This document shows positions 18,501 to 27,836 of a stretch of 64,000 bases of DNA, in pieces (position 1 is the stretch's first letter; the number at the start of each line of letters is the position of its first letter). A program made the translations under genes and the position numbers. This stretch comes from Shewanella halifaxensis HAW-EB4 (GTDB taxonomy: Bacteria > Pseudomonadota > Gammaproteobacteria > Enterobacterales > Shewanellaceae), in the NCBI RefSeq assembly GCF_000019185.1, contig NC_010334.1:1054001-1118000 (forward strand), written 5' to 3'. Below the pieces are notes generated by a model. That model did no database searches. It was not told the origin of the DNA and saw nothing but the letters and a program-made list of their open reading frames with translations.

Positions 18501-19403
18501 GTGACCGATAAGTACACGCCCGATAGCTTAATTGATCTGTTCTTAGACGATCTTTGGTCAACCAAGGGGCTTAGCGATAACACCTTAAGTGCCTATCGCA
18601 CCGACCTGCGTCACCTCGACCGTTACCTGCAAAAGTTGGGGGGGGAGCTAGTCACTTGCTCTCAGCTTGAAGTGCGAGACTATCTTGCTGAACGCTTCGA
18701 TAAGGGCAGCGCTAAGACCAGTAGTGCGCGCATGATGAGCAGCCTTAGACGCTTCTATGGTTATCTTATCGTCAAAAAGCAGATCGATACCGATCCCATG
18801 GCATTGATCGAGTCACCTAAACTTTCCCGTAAACTCCCGGACTCATTGAGTGAAGAGGATATCGACCGTTTGTTGGCGGAGCCTATTGAAGACGATCCTA
18901 TCGAGTGCCGTGATAAAGCCATGCTAGAGCTGTTATACGCCACAGGGCTTCGTGTCTCTGAGCTGGTGGGCTTGACCATGGAGCAACTAAGCTTGCGCCA
19001 AGGGCTGGTGCGCATTACGGGTAAAGGCGGTAAGGAGCGTTTAGTGCCGCTTGGCGAGCTGGCCATCACCGAGATAGAGTCCTACCTTAAGTTTGCCAGA
19101 ACCGAGCTGCTTAAGGGCAAGCAGAGTGATGTATTGTTCCCCTCAAAGCGGGGGCAGCAGATGACGCGACAAACCTTTTGGCATCGTATTAAGCTTTATG
19201 CCTTAAGGGCTGGCATTAGCACCGAACTGTCACCGCACACCCTAAGGCACGCATTTGCTACTCATCTGCTTAACCATGGAGCGGATCTGCGCGTGGTGCA
19301 GCTGTTGCTCGGCCATAGCGACCTGTCGACGACGCAAATCTATACCCATGTTGCGACTGCAAGGCTGGCAACACTGCACAGTGAACATCATCCCCGAGGC
19401 TGA
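18501..19403 (+). CDS. xerD: Tyrosine recombinase XerD
   Basis: With XerC, this 300-residue recombinase resolves chromosome dimers at dif under FtsK control. The N-terminal SAM-like core-binding domain spans about 6-95 and the catalytic domain about 110-295. The complete active site is visible: R151 (ATGLRVSEL), K175 (TGKGGKER), H246 and R249 (SPHTLRH), H272 (LGHSDLSTTQ) and nucleophile Y281 (IYTHV). The start is GTG with GGAATGAG upstream. The order xerD-dsbC-recJ is the same as in E. coli, which supports XerD rather than an integron or phage integrase. Confidence 0.95.
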   Translation: MTDKYTPDSLIDLFLDDLWSTKGLSDNTLSAYRTDLRHLDRYLQKLGGELVTCSQLEVRDYLAERFDKGSAKTSSARMMSSLRRFYGYLIVKKQIDTDPMALIESPKLSRKLPDSLSEEDIDRLLAEPIEDDPIECRDKAMLELLYATGLRVSELVGLTMEQLSLRQGLVRITGKGGKERLVPLGELAITEIESYLKFARTELLKGKQSDVLFPSKRGQQMTRQTFWHRIKLYALRAGISTELSPHTLRHAFATHLLNHGADLRVVQLLLGHSDLSTTQIYTHVATARLATLHSEHHPRG

Positions 19404-19699
19404 TTTTTAAGCAGGGTTCAATTGCGTTTAAGTTGGAAGGAAAAAGTGTTGATTAGAAGAGATAGGCTTTCACGCTAGCATTTGAAGTGCTTTTGGGCTT
19501 ATTGAGCTGAAATTGGGGGGCGCAATAACTTTCAATAATTTTGTACTTTGTTGAATTATTTGATGAGTTTCACGTCTGTATGATTTAGTTACAGCAAATA
19601 ATTTGCTTTAAATAGCGTGAGTCTGTAACTTTTCAGCTCCAGATAAGGTCTAATTAATTATATCCATAAGTCTGCCCCTTACAAAGAGTAGGAAAACTA

Positions 19700-20428
19700 A
19701 TGAAGTTCACTCGAACATTTTCTCTGATTGCTGCAATGATGATTGCACCAGCAGCTTTCGCAGCGTCAAGCAGTACAGGCGACGATACTGAAGCGTTAAA
19801 GCAAAAACTAAGTGACGCGCTAAGCGTTGAAGTGATCTCTATTAAGCCGTCACCTATTTCAGAGCTTTATGAAGCCTTTACTGATCGTGGTGTGCTTTAC
19901 ATTACTAAAGATGGTTCAAAACTGTTTCACGGTAATCTTTATGATCTTGATAAGGGCATGAAGAACCTAACCGAAGCCGCAATGTCAGGCCCTCGTGTGG
20001 ATATGATGAAGCCACTTGAAGACAGCATGTTGGTTTACAAAGCCAAAAACGAAAAGCATGTCGTGACCATTTTTACCGATGTCAGCTGCGGATATTGCCG
20101 TAAGTTACATAACGAGATGCAAGAGTACAACGACCTAGGGATTACCGTGCGTTACCTAGCGTTCCCACGTGCAGGGGTTCCATCTGCCAATGCCGATGAG
20201 ATGGAGTCAGTATGGTGCGCCGCCGACCCATTAAAAGCCATGGGCGCAGCTAAAAATGGCAAAGCGGTTAAACAAGCTTCATGTGATGCAAAAATCAAAG
20301 AGCAGTATGAGTTAGGCCAAGCATTTGGTATTAACGGTACGCCAGCGATTATTCTTGAAGACGGTACCCTCATTCCTGGTTACCAGCCTCCTAAGGCACT
20401 GCTACGTACTTTAGAGTCGGTACAGTAA
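19700..20428 (+). CDS. dsbC: Thiol:disulfide interchange protein DsbC
   Basis: This periplasmic disulfide isomerase repairs wrongly paired cysteines and is kept reduced by DsbD. The 242-residue precursor has a signal peptide cut after about residue 21 (MIAPAAFAA), an N-terminal dimerisation domain (about 30-95) and a thioredoxin-fold domain. The active site is C130-G-Y-C133 (DVSCGYCRKLH), with the cis-proline loop NGTPAI. A second cysteine pair (WCAADP and ASCDAK) matches the structural disulfide of DsbC. A 296-base gap separates it from xerD, so it probably has its own promoter. A terminator separates it from recJ. Confidence 0.95.
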   Translation: MKFTRTFSLIAAMMIAPAAFAASSSTGDDTEALKQKLSDALSVEVISIKPSPISELYEAFTDRGVLYITKDGSKLFHGNLYDLDKGMKNLTEAAMSGPRVDMMKPLEDSMLVYKAKNEKHVVTIFTDVSCGYCRKLHNEMQEYNDLGITVRYLAFPRAGVPSANADEMESVWCAADPLKAMGAAKNGKAVKQASCDAKIKEQYELGQAFGINGTPAIILEDGTLIPGYQPPKALLRTLESVQ

Positions 20429-20468
20429 TTCAGTCTTTGAATTCAGCCCGGAATTGAGTCTGAGAAGC

Positions 20469-20497
20469 AAAAAGGTGAGCCTAGGCTCACCTTTTTT
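20469..20497 (+). terminator. Terminator of dsbC
   Basis: The stem GGTGAGCC / GGCTCACC has a two-base spacer, an A-run before it and T6 after it. Confidence 0.92.
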
Positions 20498-20562
20498 GTG
20501 CCCCTTTGCCAGCAGTCTTTGCTATGCTGACAGGGTTTATTTTTTTGAGGGTTTAATCCAAC

Positions 20563-22287
20563 GTGATCCATAAGATAGTTCGCCGCCTCAGAGTGGATGA
20601 TAGTCACCTTCCCGATACGTTTTCGCCAATCTTAAAACAGATCTATGCCAGCCGCGGCTTGAGTGCGTCTGACTGCGAGTTAAGCTTAGCTAAATTACTT
20701 AGGCCCGATACCATGGCCGGGCTAGAACAAGCCGCCAAAATCATTGCCGACGGCATAGCGGCGCAAAAAGCGATTCTGATCATGGGTGACTTCGATGCCG
20801 ATGGCGCAACCTCAACTAGCGTGTGCATACTCGCGCTTAGAATGATGGGCGCGCAGAAGGTGGATTACCTGATCCCAAACCGTTTTGACTATGGCTACGG
20901 CTTAAGCCCTGAGATTGTCGCTGTCGCTGCGAGTAAGCAGGCCGAGCTACTGATCACAGTCGATAATGGCATTTCCTCCATAGAAGGAGTTGCCGCCGCA
21001 AAAGCTTGTGGAATGACAGTGGTTATCACCGATCACCATCTTCCGGGTCACACCCTGCCTGATGCCGATGCTATCGTGAACCCAAACCAAGATGGCTGTG
21101 GCTTTGCCAGTAAGTCTATCGCTGGTGTTGGCGTGGCTTTTTACTTGATGTCGGCGCTGAGAGCCGAGCTTAGAAGCCGTAACTGGTATCTAGAGCAGGG
21201 CATTAGTGAGCCCAATCTTGCACAGCTACTGGATATTGTAGCCCTTGGTACCGTTGCCGATGTGGTATCGCTCGACACCAATAACCGTATCTTAGTGGAA
21301 GCGGGTCTACAGCGAGTTAAAGCGGGACGTTGCCGTGTGGGGATCACCGCTTTACTGGAAGTGGCTAAACGTACTCCTTCACGTATTGTCGCATCAGACT
21401 TTGGCTTCGCCGTTGGCCCAAGACTTAACGCCGCAGGCCGTCTCGATGAGATGGCGTTAGGCGTCGAAACCTTGCTGTGTGACGATATCATGCTGGCTCG
21501 TCGCATGGCATCTGAACTCGATGGCCTCAATGCCGAGCGCCGTGATTTAGAAGCCGATATGCAGCAAGAGGCGCTTAAGAGCCTTGAGAGTATCGAGCTT
21601 AACGAAGCGGAGTTGCCATGGGGCATTGCCATTTATCAAGCCGATTGGCACCAAGGCGTGATAGGTATCTTGGCCTCTCGCATTAAAGACAAGTATCACC
21701 GCCCAGTAATCGCCTTTGCCGAAGCGGGTGACGGCGAGATAAAAGGCTCGGCGCGCTCGATTAAGGGCTTGCATATGCGTGACCTGCTCGAGCTGATTAA
21801 TACCCGCCACCCGGGGCTTATCCTAAAGTTCGGTGGTCACGCTATGGCCGCAGGCTTATCGATTCAAGCGGGTCAGTTTGCCCTGTTTGCCGATGCCTAC
21901 GACAAGGCCGTACGGGAAGTATTAGCGCCTGAGTTGTTAACTGGCGAGCTGGTCTCAGACGGCGAGCTGGTGCCTGAGCAGTTTAAACTTGAGCTTGCTA
22001 GTGAGCTAAGATCTGCTGGCCCGTGGGGCCAGTCATTCCCGGAGCCGCTGTTTGATGGCTATTTTAGGGTTATTCAGCAGCGCATTGTTGGCGAGAAACA
22101 TTTGAAATTGATTTTAGAAACCGAATGCGGCCGAGTAATGCTCGATGCCATCGCCTTTAATGTGGACTTGAAGACATGGCCCGATGCCACCATTCAGTAC
22201 GCACAGGTGGTGTATAAACTCGATGTGAATGAGTTTAGGGGCAATCAGAGTTTGCAGCTGATGGTTGAGCAGATAGAGCCCAAGTAG
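20563..22287 (+). CDS. recJ: Single-stranded-DNA-specific 5'-3' exonuclease RecJ
   Basis: RecJ degrades single-stranded DNA 5' to 3' in RecF-pathway recombination and mismatch repair. The 574-residue protein carries the DHH-superfamily metal motifs: GDFDADGAT (about 75-83), VDNGIS (133-138), DHH (157-159, TDHHLPGH) and the downstream ALGTVADVV aspartate. The DHHA1 motif GGHAMAAG lies near residue 425, and a C-terminal OB-like region completes the fold. The start is GTG, with GAGG about twelve bases upstream. Size matches E. coli RecJ (577 residues). Confidence 0.95.
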   Translation: MIHKIVRRLRVDDSHLPDTFSPILKQIYASRGLSASDCELSLAKLLRPDTMAGLEQAAKIIADGIAAQKAILIMGDFDADGATSTSVCILALRMMGAQKVDYLIPNRFDYGYGLSPEIVAVAASKQAELLITVDNGISSIEGVAAAKACGMTVVITDHHLPGHTLPDADAIVNPNQDGCGFASKSIAGVGVAFYLMSALRAELRSRNWYLEQGISEPNLAQLLDIVALGTVADVVSLDTNNRILVEAGLQRVKAGRCRVGITALLEVAKRTPSRIVASDFGFAVGPRLNAAGRLDEMALGVETLLCDDIMLARRMASELDGLNAERRDLEADMQQEALKSLESIELNEAELPWGIAIYQADWHQGVIGILASRIKDKYHRPVIAFAEAGDGEIKGSARSIKGLHMRDLLELINTRHPGLILKFGGHAMAAGLSIQAGQFALFADAYDKAVREVLAPELLTGELVSDGELVPEQFKLELASELRSAGPWGQSFPEPLFDGYFRVIQQRIVGEKHLKLILETECGRVMLDAIAFNVDLKTWPDATIQYAQVVYKLDVNEFRGNQSLQLMVEQIEPK

Positions 22288-22308
22288 GAATTTAGTAGGG
22301 ATTGTAGA

Positions 22309-22335
22309 GGGGTGCACTGGTTGCATCCCTTTTTG
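22309..22335 (+). terminator. Terminator of recJ
   Basis: The stem GGGGTGCA / TGCATCCC has one G-U pair, a five-base loop and a T5 tract. Confidence 0.85.
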
Positions 22336-22486
22336 TTTTCAGCCCTAAACCATCGACTTATGAAAGCGGAGCTTTTACTTGGTCTGACGAGCAGAATAAG
22401 CTGTCATCCCCCAGCCCACTCTTGACTAATAAGAGGCTCAGTTCAGCCCCTTTTCTCGGCTATGGGCAGAAAGTTAGCAATGTTAA

Positions 22487-22966
22487 CTATGCAGGCTTTA
22501 GTGGCAAAACCGTGCTGAATTTCAATGATTCCATCGCAAAAGTAGAGGTAACATTGGTTAAGCCTGCCACTTGATTGACCAAACGTTTATAGAAGTGATC
22601 AAATGCAGCCATATCTTCGACTTGTACCCGCATCATATAATCATACTCCCCAGCCATGCGGTAAAACTCCATCACTTCCGGCATGGCGTAGACAGCTTCA
22701 ATAAATTTCTCATACCAAGCATGGGAGTGATCACAGGTCTTAACCTGCACAAATGCGGTGAAATCAACGCCTATTTTACTGGGGTTGAGTAGGGCGACTC
22801 GCTTGTTGATCACCCCTTCTTCTTCTAAACGCTTTAAGCGTTTCCAGCAGGGCGTGGTCGTTAAATTAACGGCTTTGGCTAACTCGTTAAGCGATAAGGT
22901 GACATCGTGCTGCAGCATGGTGAGCAGCTGTCGGTCGACTCTATCTAGTTTTACTTTTTCAACCAC
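22487..22966 (-). CDS. cyuR: Lrp/AsnC-family regulator, CyuR/DecR type
   Basis: This 159-residue regulator has an N-terminal AsnC helix-turn-helix (LSLNELAKAVNLTTTPCWKR) and a C-terminal RAM ligand domain (MAGEYDYMMRVQVEDMAAFD). It resembles E. coli DecR/CyuR (YbaO) closely, sharing blocks such as NLTTTPCWKRLKRLE and MAGEYDY. In E. coli that protein activates the cysteine-detoxifying cyuPA genes. Here it lies divergent from cyuA, which supports the same role. The frame extends upstream to a TTG at 22993, but AAGGAAGGA sits just before the GTG at 22966, so that start was chosen. Confidence 0.88.
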   Translation of the reverse strand: MVEKVKLDRVDRQLLTMLQHDVTLSLNELAKAVNLTTTPCWKRLKRLEEEGVINKRVALLNPSKIGVDFTAFVQVKTCDHSHAWYEKFIEAVYAMPEVMEFYRMAGEYDYMMRVQVEDMAAFDHFYKRLVNQVAGLTNVTSTFAMESLKFSTVLPLKPA

Positions 22967-23050
22967 AAGGTCCTTCCTTACTGAGATTATCAACTGATTA
23001 TTTATTGATTACATTTGTGCTTACTTAAGCATCTGTATAACTCGTGATCG

Positions 23051-23133
23051 CATTGTAATAGAAAATTATTCTCTTTTCTGTCTTGTTGGTAGAAAAAATG
23101 GAAAAATAATTCTTCAAGTAATCCATTACAATG
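23051..23133. promoter_or_regulatory. Dyad and repeat motifs in the cyuR-cyuA divergent promoter
   Basis: CATTGTAAT (23051-23059) is repeated inverted as ATTACAATG (23125-23133). Inside lie two similar AT-rich boxes, GAAAATTATTCT at 23061 and GAAAAATAATTCT at 23101, 40 bases apart. Spaced AT-rich boxes suit an Lrp-family octamer, so these are candidate CyuR sites; the E. coli site was not compared. Confidence 0.4.
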
Positions 23134-23193
23134 AAACAAAGATTGCAATGACTTTATTCCAAATAGTGTCGATGACTAGAAGCGAGTAGAACA

Positions 23194-24507
23194 ATGAAAC
23201 AACACTTATGGCCTTTATTCCTTGAAGCAGTTAAACGCGATGTCGTTCCAGCCCTTGGCTGTACTGAACCTATTTCTGTTGCATTAGCTGCCGCCATTGC
23301 CATTGATGAGTTAGGCATAAAAAACCAAGCCAGTAACGTTAAGCTGGACGTTAAAATAGACGTTGCTGTTTCTGCCAACTTAATGAAAAACGGCATGGGC
23401 GTGGGTATTCCTGGCACTGGAATGGTTGGCTTGCCGATTGCAGCAGCCATTGGTGCCATCGCAGGCGATCGCCATGCCGGTCTTGAAGTGTTAAAAAGCA
23501 TCAAGGATAGCGATGTTCAGGCCGCTAAATTGATGCTGGCGAACGAGCTAGTGACTGTTGGGGTCGCCGATGTGGCTAACATCCTGTACGCCAAAGTCAC
23601 CGTTTATTATCAGCAGCAAACGGCGAGCGTCACCATTGCCGATAGCCACACCAAAGTTATTGCGATTGAAAAAAATGGCGAGCAATGTTTACTTGAGTCA
23701 CAGGCCAAGACGACTAATGATAACAGCTGCAAAGCCAACCCATTTACTGAGGCAAAACTGCAAGATATTTATGATTTTGCCATGCAAGCACCATTGGATG
23801 ACATTCGTTTCATTATGCAGGCCAAAACCCTAAATGATGCCTTATCCATTGAAGGACTCAGTGGTAATTATGGTTTGAAAATTGGTGCGACATTGGTAAA
23901 AAACCAAGCTAAAGGCTTATTGTCTGGTGGGTTACTGACAGAAGTATTGGCCCGTACTGCAGGGGCTTCTGATGCACGAATGGATGGCGCGATGATGCCT
24001 GCGATGAGTAATTCAGGCTCTGGAAATCAAGGTATTGCGGCAACCATGCCTGTCGTTGCCTGTGCTGAGTTTCTCAAATCCAGCGAAACACAAACGATCC
24101 GTGCGTTAATGCTGTCGCACTTAACGGCTATCTATATTAAGAGCTATCAGAACAAACTCTCAGCCTTATGCGGAGCGACAACGGCATCGATGGGGGCGGC
24201 GGCTGGCATAACCTATCTGCTTGATGGCGAGCTTGAGCAGATAAGTGCTGCCATTTGCAGCATGATTGGCGACGTCAGTGGCATTATCTGTGATGGTGCA
24301 AAAGCCTCCTGTGCAATGAAAGTGTCTTCATCAGCAGGATCTGCGGTAAAATCTGCCTTGATGGCCATTGATGGCATTCGGGTGACGGGGACTGAAGGTA
24401 TTGTTGCCGATGATGTCGATCAAACTATCTGTAACCTTGCTACATTGGCTAATGGCGCAATGACACAAACCGATGTGCAGATCTTAGAGATTATGCTTCA
24501 CAAGTAA
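23194..24507 (+). CDS. cyuA: L-cysteine desulfidase CyuA (UPF0597 family)
   Basis: This 437-residue protein belongs to the UPF0597/CdsB family. CyuA (YhaM) in E. coli degrades L-cysteine to pyruvate, ammonia and sulfide and needs a [4Fe-4S] cluster. The conserved N-terminal motif GCTEP (C23) and the C-terminal cysteines in IICDGAKASCAMK, proposed cluster ligands, are all present. A glycine-rich region (MGVGIPGTGMVGLPIAAA) follows the N-terminal block. It is divergent from the CyuR-type regulator, and a terminator separates it from cyuP, so cyuA has its own transcript. Confidence 0.9.
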   Translation: MKQHLWPLFLEAVKRDVVPALGCTEPISVALAAAIAIDELGIKNQASNVKLDVKIDVAVSANLMKNGMGVGIPGTGMVGLPIAAAIGAIAGDRHAGLEVLKSIKDSDVQAAKLMLANELVTVGVADVANILYAKVTVYYQQQTASVTIADSHTKVIAIEKNGEQCLLESQAKTTNDNSCKANPFTEAKLQDIYDFAMQAPLDDIRFIMQAKTLNDALSIEGLSGNYGLKIGATLVKNQAKGLLSGGLLTEVLARTAGASDARMDGAMMPAMSNSGSGNQGIAATMPVVACAEFLKSSETQTIRALMLSHLTAIYIKSYQNKLSALCGATTASMGAAAGITYLLDGELEQISAAICSMIGDVSGIICDGAKASCAMKVSSSAGSAVKSALMAIDGIRVTGTEGIVADDVDQTICNLATLANGAMTQTDVQILEIMLHK

Positions 24508-24569
24508 GCACGGTTTTTTTGATAAAGTAGATTAATAGCGCTTATCAAAAAGCTTAAGTTAGAATTTTA

Positions 24570-24611
24570 AGCCAAGTCGGTACTCAATTAAGAGTCGACT
24601 TGGCTTTTTAG
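24570..24611 (+). terminator. Terminator of cyuA
   Basis: The stem AGCCAAGTCG / CGACTTGGCT has further inner pairing (ACTC/GAGT) and is followed by a T5 tract. Confidence 0.88.
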
Positions 24612-25311
24612 TTTCTCGACTCGATGCATCAAGGCTCGAGAGGCTGGTTCAATTATTGCTCCTTGTTTCAGACTCACGGCTTCAAACTCACAGCTTCTTA
24701 CTCATGGCTAGTCGCTCTAGCAATGCTCTTTCTTTGATCATCCATGTCATACCTCCGGTTTAATGGCTTCACAAAATCAGCATTCCATCAGCCTTAAATC
24801 ATCCATCTTGCTTAAATGAGCTAGCTGTCTCGAGTGAGTTTGCCAAAAACTCTCTTATCAGGTTGATTTTTAAGCTAATTGTGGTGAAGTATAGGCTTGT
24901 GATATTGCTCACGCATTGATTTTGTTTAGTTGTGCCTATCACTTTAATTCGTTAAATGTGCGCCACGCCTCTCATGACTAAAAAGCAAAATCGTGAAATG
25001 CGTCATGTTTCTGAATGCTGGTTAGCAGGTGGGTAATGACTAATAAGGTGAAGGGCATCAAACTATTGAGCCGTCAAAAGTGATTAACTCTTGATCTGGA
25101 TCAGTACGGAAAAACGATGTGAAAAAATCACTGAGTTGAGAGTATGTTTTGCTAAATCTACGCCAATAGCTATGAATTTTAATAAAAAATTTCTCTCCAT
25201 CCTTGAGTATGCTCAGGCTAAGTAAACGCGGTAAAACCCCTGTTTTCTCATAAACATAATTATAATTTTTATCATGTCAGTGGCACTTGCCAAATTTAAT
25301 GGGATTGATAT
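24612..25311. other. Long gap between cyuA and cyuP
   Basis: About 700 bases after the terminator hold no credible gene. The sequence is AT-rich close to cyuP. A CRP-like site is noted separately at 24898. Such a long leader is unusual for a small transporter gene and could hide a small RNA or a decayed gene, but I cannot identify one. Confidence 0.45.
24898..24913. promoter_or_regulatory. CRP-like site upstream of cyuP
   Basis: TGTGA-TATTGC-TCACG matches the CRP core TGTGA-N6-TCACA at 9 of 10 positions. It lies about 400 bases before the cyuP start, so its relation to that gene is uncertain. Confidence 0.45.
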
Positions 25312-26640
25312 ATGAGTGAAGTAGTTCAAGGCGCACCAAGTGGTGATAGCCAAGCGCAACCCTTGCACGAACGTGCCAATATGACGAAAGCTGAATGGCA
25401 GCAAGCCACCAAGTTTGATAGTGTCGACCTGGGTTGGATAGTGATGAGTATTGGTATGGCTATCGGTGCAGGTATTGTATTTTTACCTGTTCAGGTTGGC
25501 GTGATGGGACTATGGGTATTTTTGTTGTCATCCATTATTGGTTACCCAGCAATGTACCTATTTCAAAAGTTATTCATTAACACCTTAGCGGAGTCAAAAA
25601 AGTGTACCGATTACCCAGGTGTTATTGAAAACTATCTCGGCAAAAACTGGGGTATTGCATTAGGTGTGCTTTATTTCTTGATGTTGGTCATTTGGGTGCT
25701 GGTTTATTCGTTAGCCGTGACCAATGACAGTGCGTCATACCTGCATTCATTTGGCGTCACAGAGGGATACCTTAACGACAATGTATTTTATGGTTTAGGC
25801 TTAATCTGCATATTGGCCTTTATCGGCTCAAAAGGTGAAAAGCTGCTATTTAAACTGTCAGGTTTTATGGCTGTGACAGTGTTGACGCTAGTGGCGGTAA
25901 TGGGTGTGCTACTGATGGCGCGTTGGGATATGGCGAATATTCCAAGTATGGGTGATTTTGGCCCAATGCTGAAAAATGCCATTATTACGCTGCCATTTAC
26001 CTTAACCTCGATTCTGTTTATCCAATCGTTAAGCCCAATGGTTATCTCGTATCGCTCACACGAAAAGTCGATTGAGGTTGCGCGCTTCAAGGCTGAGCGA
26101 GCAATGAAAATTGCCTTTTCCATCCTATTCGTGGTGGTATTCTTCTTTGCGATATCCTTCACCTTTGCCATCAGTCAAGAGCAAGCGACTGAGGCGATGA
26201 ACCAGAACATATCAGCTCTGGCAATTATTGCGCAGTACTTCCCAGGCTCATGGGCGACGGTTACCGGTATTGTGATTAACATCTTTGCGGTGGTTACGTC
26301 ATTCTTTGGTGTGTTCTTAGCCTTCCAAGAAGCCTGCCGTGGTATTGCAATGAACATATTGCTGCGTAGCCGTAAAGAATCAGAGATTAATAAAGAGCTA
26401 GTCAATAAATTAATCACAGTATTCATTATTTTACTGGCTTGGTCTGCCATCGCCTTAAATGCACCAATCCTATCATTCACCTCTATCTGTAGCCCTATCT
26501 TCGGTATGGTGGGTTGTTTAATCCCAGCTTACTTGGTGTACAAGGTGCCACATTTAAACAAATACAAGGGTTGGGCAACTAACCTGATTATTGTGACGGG
26601 TGTTTTGTTGTGTATCTCACCATTACTGGCATTTATGTAA
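25312..26640 (+). CDS. cyuP: Cysteine/serine transporter CyuP (HAAAP family)
   Basis: This 442-residue inner-membrane symporter has about eleven hydrophobic segments after a hydrophilic N-terminus of about 40 residues. Motifs GMAIGAGIVFLPVQVG (segment 1) and PFTLTSILFIQSLSPMV are typical of the hydroxy/aromatic amino acid permease (SdaC/TdcC/YhaO) family. YhaO (CyuP) of E. coli takes up cysteine and serine beside cyuA, and gene context supports that here. An alternative is a serine transporter of the SdaC type. A terminator follows. Confidence 0.82.
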   Translation: MSEVVQGAPSGDSQAQPLHERANMTKAEWQQATKFDSVDLGWIVMSIGMAIGAGIVFLPVQVGVMGLWVFLLSSIIGYPAMYLFQKLFINTLAESKKCTDYPGVIENYLGKNWGIALGVLYFLMLVIWVLVYSLAVTNDSASYLHSFGVTEGYLNDNVFYGLGLICILAFIGSKGEKLLFKLSGFMAVTVLTLVAVMGVLLMARWDMANIPSMGDFGPMLKNAIITLPFTLTSILFIQSLSPMVISYRSHEKSIEVARFKAERAMKIAFSILFVVVFFFAISFTFAISQEQATEAMNQNISALAIIAQYFPGSWATVTGIVINIFAVVTSFFGVFLAFQEACRGIAMNILLRSRKESEINKELVNKLITVFIILLAWSAIALNAPILSFTSICSPIFGMVGCLIPAYLVYKVPHLNKYKGWATNLIIVTGVLLCISPLLAFM

Positions 26641-26668
26641 TTGTTATTTAGCTTTAAATAGCAGGCCA

Positions 26669-26703
26669 TAAAAAACCGATGCATAACAGCATCGGTTTTT
26701 TTA
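26669..26703 (+). terminator. Terminator of cyuP
   Basis: The stem AAAAAACCGATGC / GCATCGGTTTTTT has a short loop and a T-tract. Confidence 0.9.
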
Positions 26704-27338
26704 TAAGCCAATGATGACCCATTACTGAGTGAGTTCACGGTTAATTAACTCGGCAACTCCGATGGGGAACCAGTGTTTACTATAAGTGCCTTAACTCAGT
26801 TTTTCTCCCAAGAGTGTTTACCTTTGAGTAAAGGTGTACCTAATCGCCTGCAGCGGGTGCTGGACAGGATGTCCGAATGTCGTGATCACATGGATGTGAA
26901 AGAACGCCCCCATGTGCAGATACTGCCGTGAGACGCTGTAAATATATCCCTATACGCTCTGCGGTTTCATCCCTGAAACCGAAGCTCACAGCCGTATCTA
27001 CACAGAGCAATTGGTGCCTTCATTTAGCTATGGTGGTTCGATTTATAAATTGAAAATGCCCCAAAGTTAGTTATGGCGTGAGCTTGACTGCATCGAGTGA
27101 TACTGGAGTTGCTATATATTATTTTATGCAAAAGCTTCTGTTTAGTTGGCCAAATTCAGTGTGCCACTACACTATAACCTAGATAGAAAGCTCAGGGGGA
27201 CATAGCAGAGTAAGGAAGAACTAGTCACACTCTCCATCCCATCGAATGAAAACATGAGGCCTAGGTTGATGGCGGCTCTGCCGACGCCTGCTATATTAGA
27301 TTGTGCATAACAAATTCAACTATAAAAGGATTTAAGTA
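26704..27338. other. Repeat-bearing gap left of the small barrel gene
   Basis: No credible gene was found in this stretch. It contains the hairpin repeat at 26955-26994, flanked by sequence related to the inverted copy at 28268-28307. The last ~150 bases are the upstream region of the barrel gene, with the ribosome site AAAGGA. Confidence 0.55.
26955..26994 (-). repeat. 40-bp hairpin repeat, left copy
   Basis: The core CGGTTTCA-TCCC-TGAAACCG is a perfect 8-bp hairpin. The 40-base unit recurs inverted at 28268-28307 with 38 of 40 matches, and weaker similarity extends about 50 bases beyond. Confidence 0.85.
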
Positions 27339-27836
27339 ATGAACAAATTATCTACCCTAGCTTTGATTGTATTATTAACAGCTTCTACTTCTGCCATGGC
27401 AGTTGATACCTCTCCTTACCTTGGTGCTGGTGTTGCTGATATTGATGGGGTTAATTTTGTAGAACTGAAAGGAGGAGTTGTCTTTGAAGGTGAAACTTTC
27501 TGGGGAACTGTAGGTTTGACTTACGGTCTTGGTGAAGATATAGACGTTTTACAAATAGAAGAATTAGAGGAAATCCAAATTGATACAAAAATAGGTGTCA
27601 AATTTGGAGATGATTATCTTGGGTTCCATCCATATTTAACAGTGGCTTATGGCGAAGGAAAGGCCACAATATATAATTATTCTGGTGATGACAACTATAT
27701 ATTTGTTGGTGCCGGTGCTGAAGTGCAGATTGCTAAAAATTATGTTATCTCTGCAGAGTTTGGAAATCTGAAATTAGACGAACTATCTGAAATAAGTGCG
27801 AATGTTACACGTATTAACTTTGCTTATAAATTCTAA
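27339..27836 (+). CDS. Small outer-membrane beta-barrel protein, hypothetical
   Basis: This 165-residue exported protein has the signal peptide MNKLSTLALIVLLTASTSAMA. The mature part of about 144 residues alternates hydrophobic and polar residues in eight or so likely strands (for example FWGTVGLTYGLGE, YLTVAYGEGKATIY and FVGAGAEVQIA) and ends INFAYKF with a terminal Phe. That is the pattern of a small OmpA/OmpW-size barrel, but I do not recognise the family. The gene is visibly more AT-rich than its neighbours and lies between inverted copies of a hairpin repeat, hinting at transfer. Confidence 0.75.
   Translation: MNKLSTLALIVLLTASTSAMAVDTSPYLGAGVADIDGVNFVELKGGVVFEGETFWGTVGLTYGLGEDIDVLQIEELEEIQIDTKIGVKFGDDYLGFHPYLTVAYGEGKATIYNYSGDDNYIFVGAGAEVQIAKNYVISAEFGNLKLDELSEISANVTRINFAYKF

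Noticed and set aside
18501..19403. XerD-like gene as an integron or phage integrase near repeats
   Set aside because: Full-length match to XerD and the xerD-dsbC-recJ order indicate the housekeeping recombinase. The repeats are not att- or attC-like.
21141..21632. Minus-strand 163-codon frame within recJ
   Set aside because: It is a serine- and arginine-rich shadow typical of antisense frames in GC-rich coding DNA.
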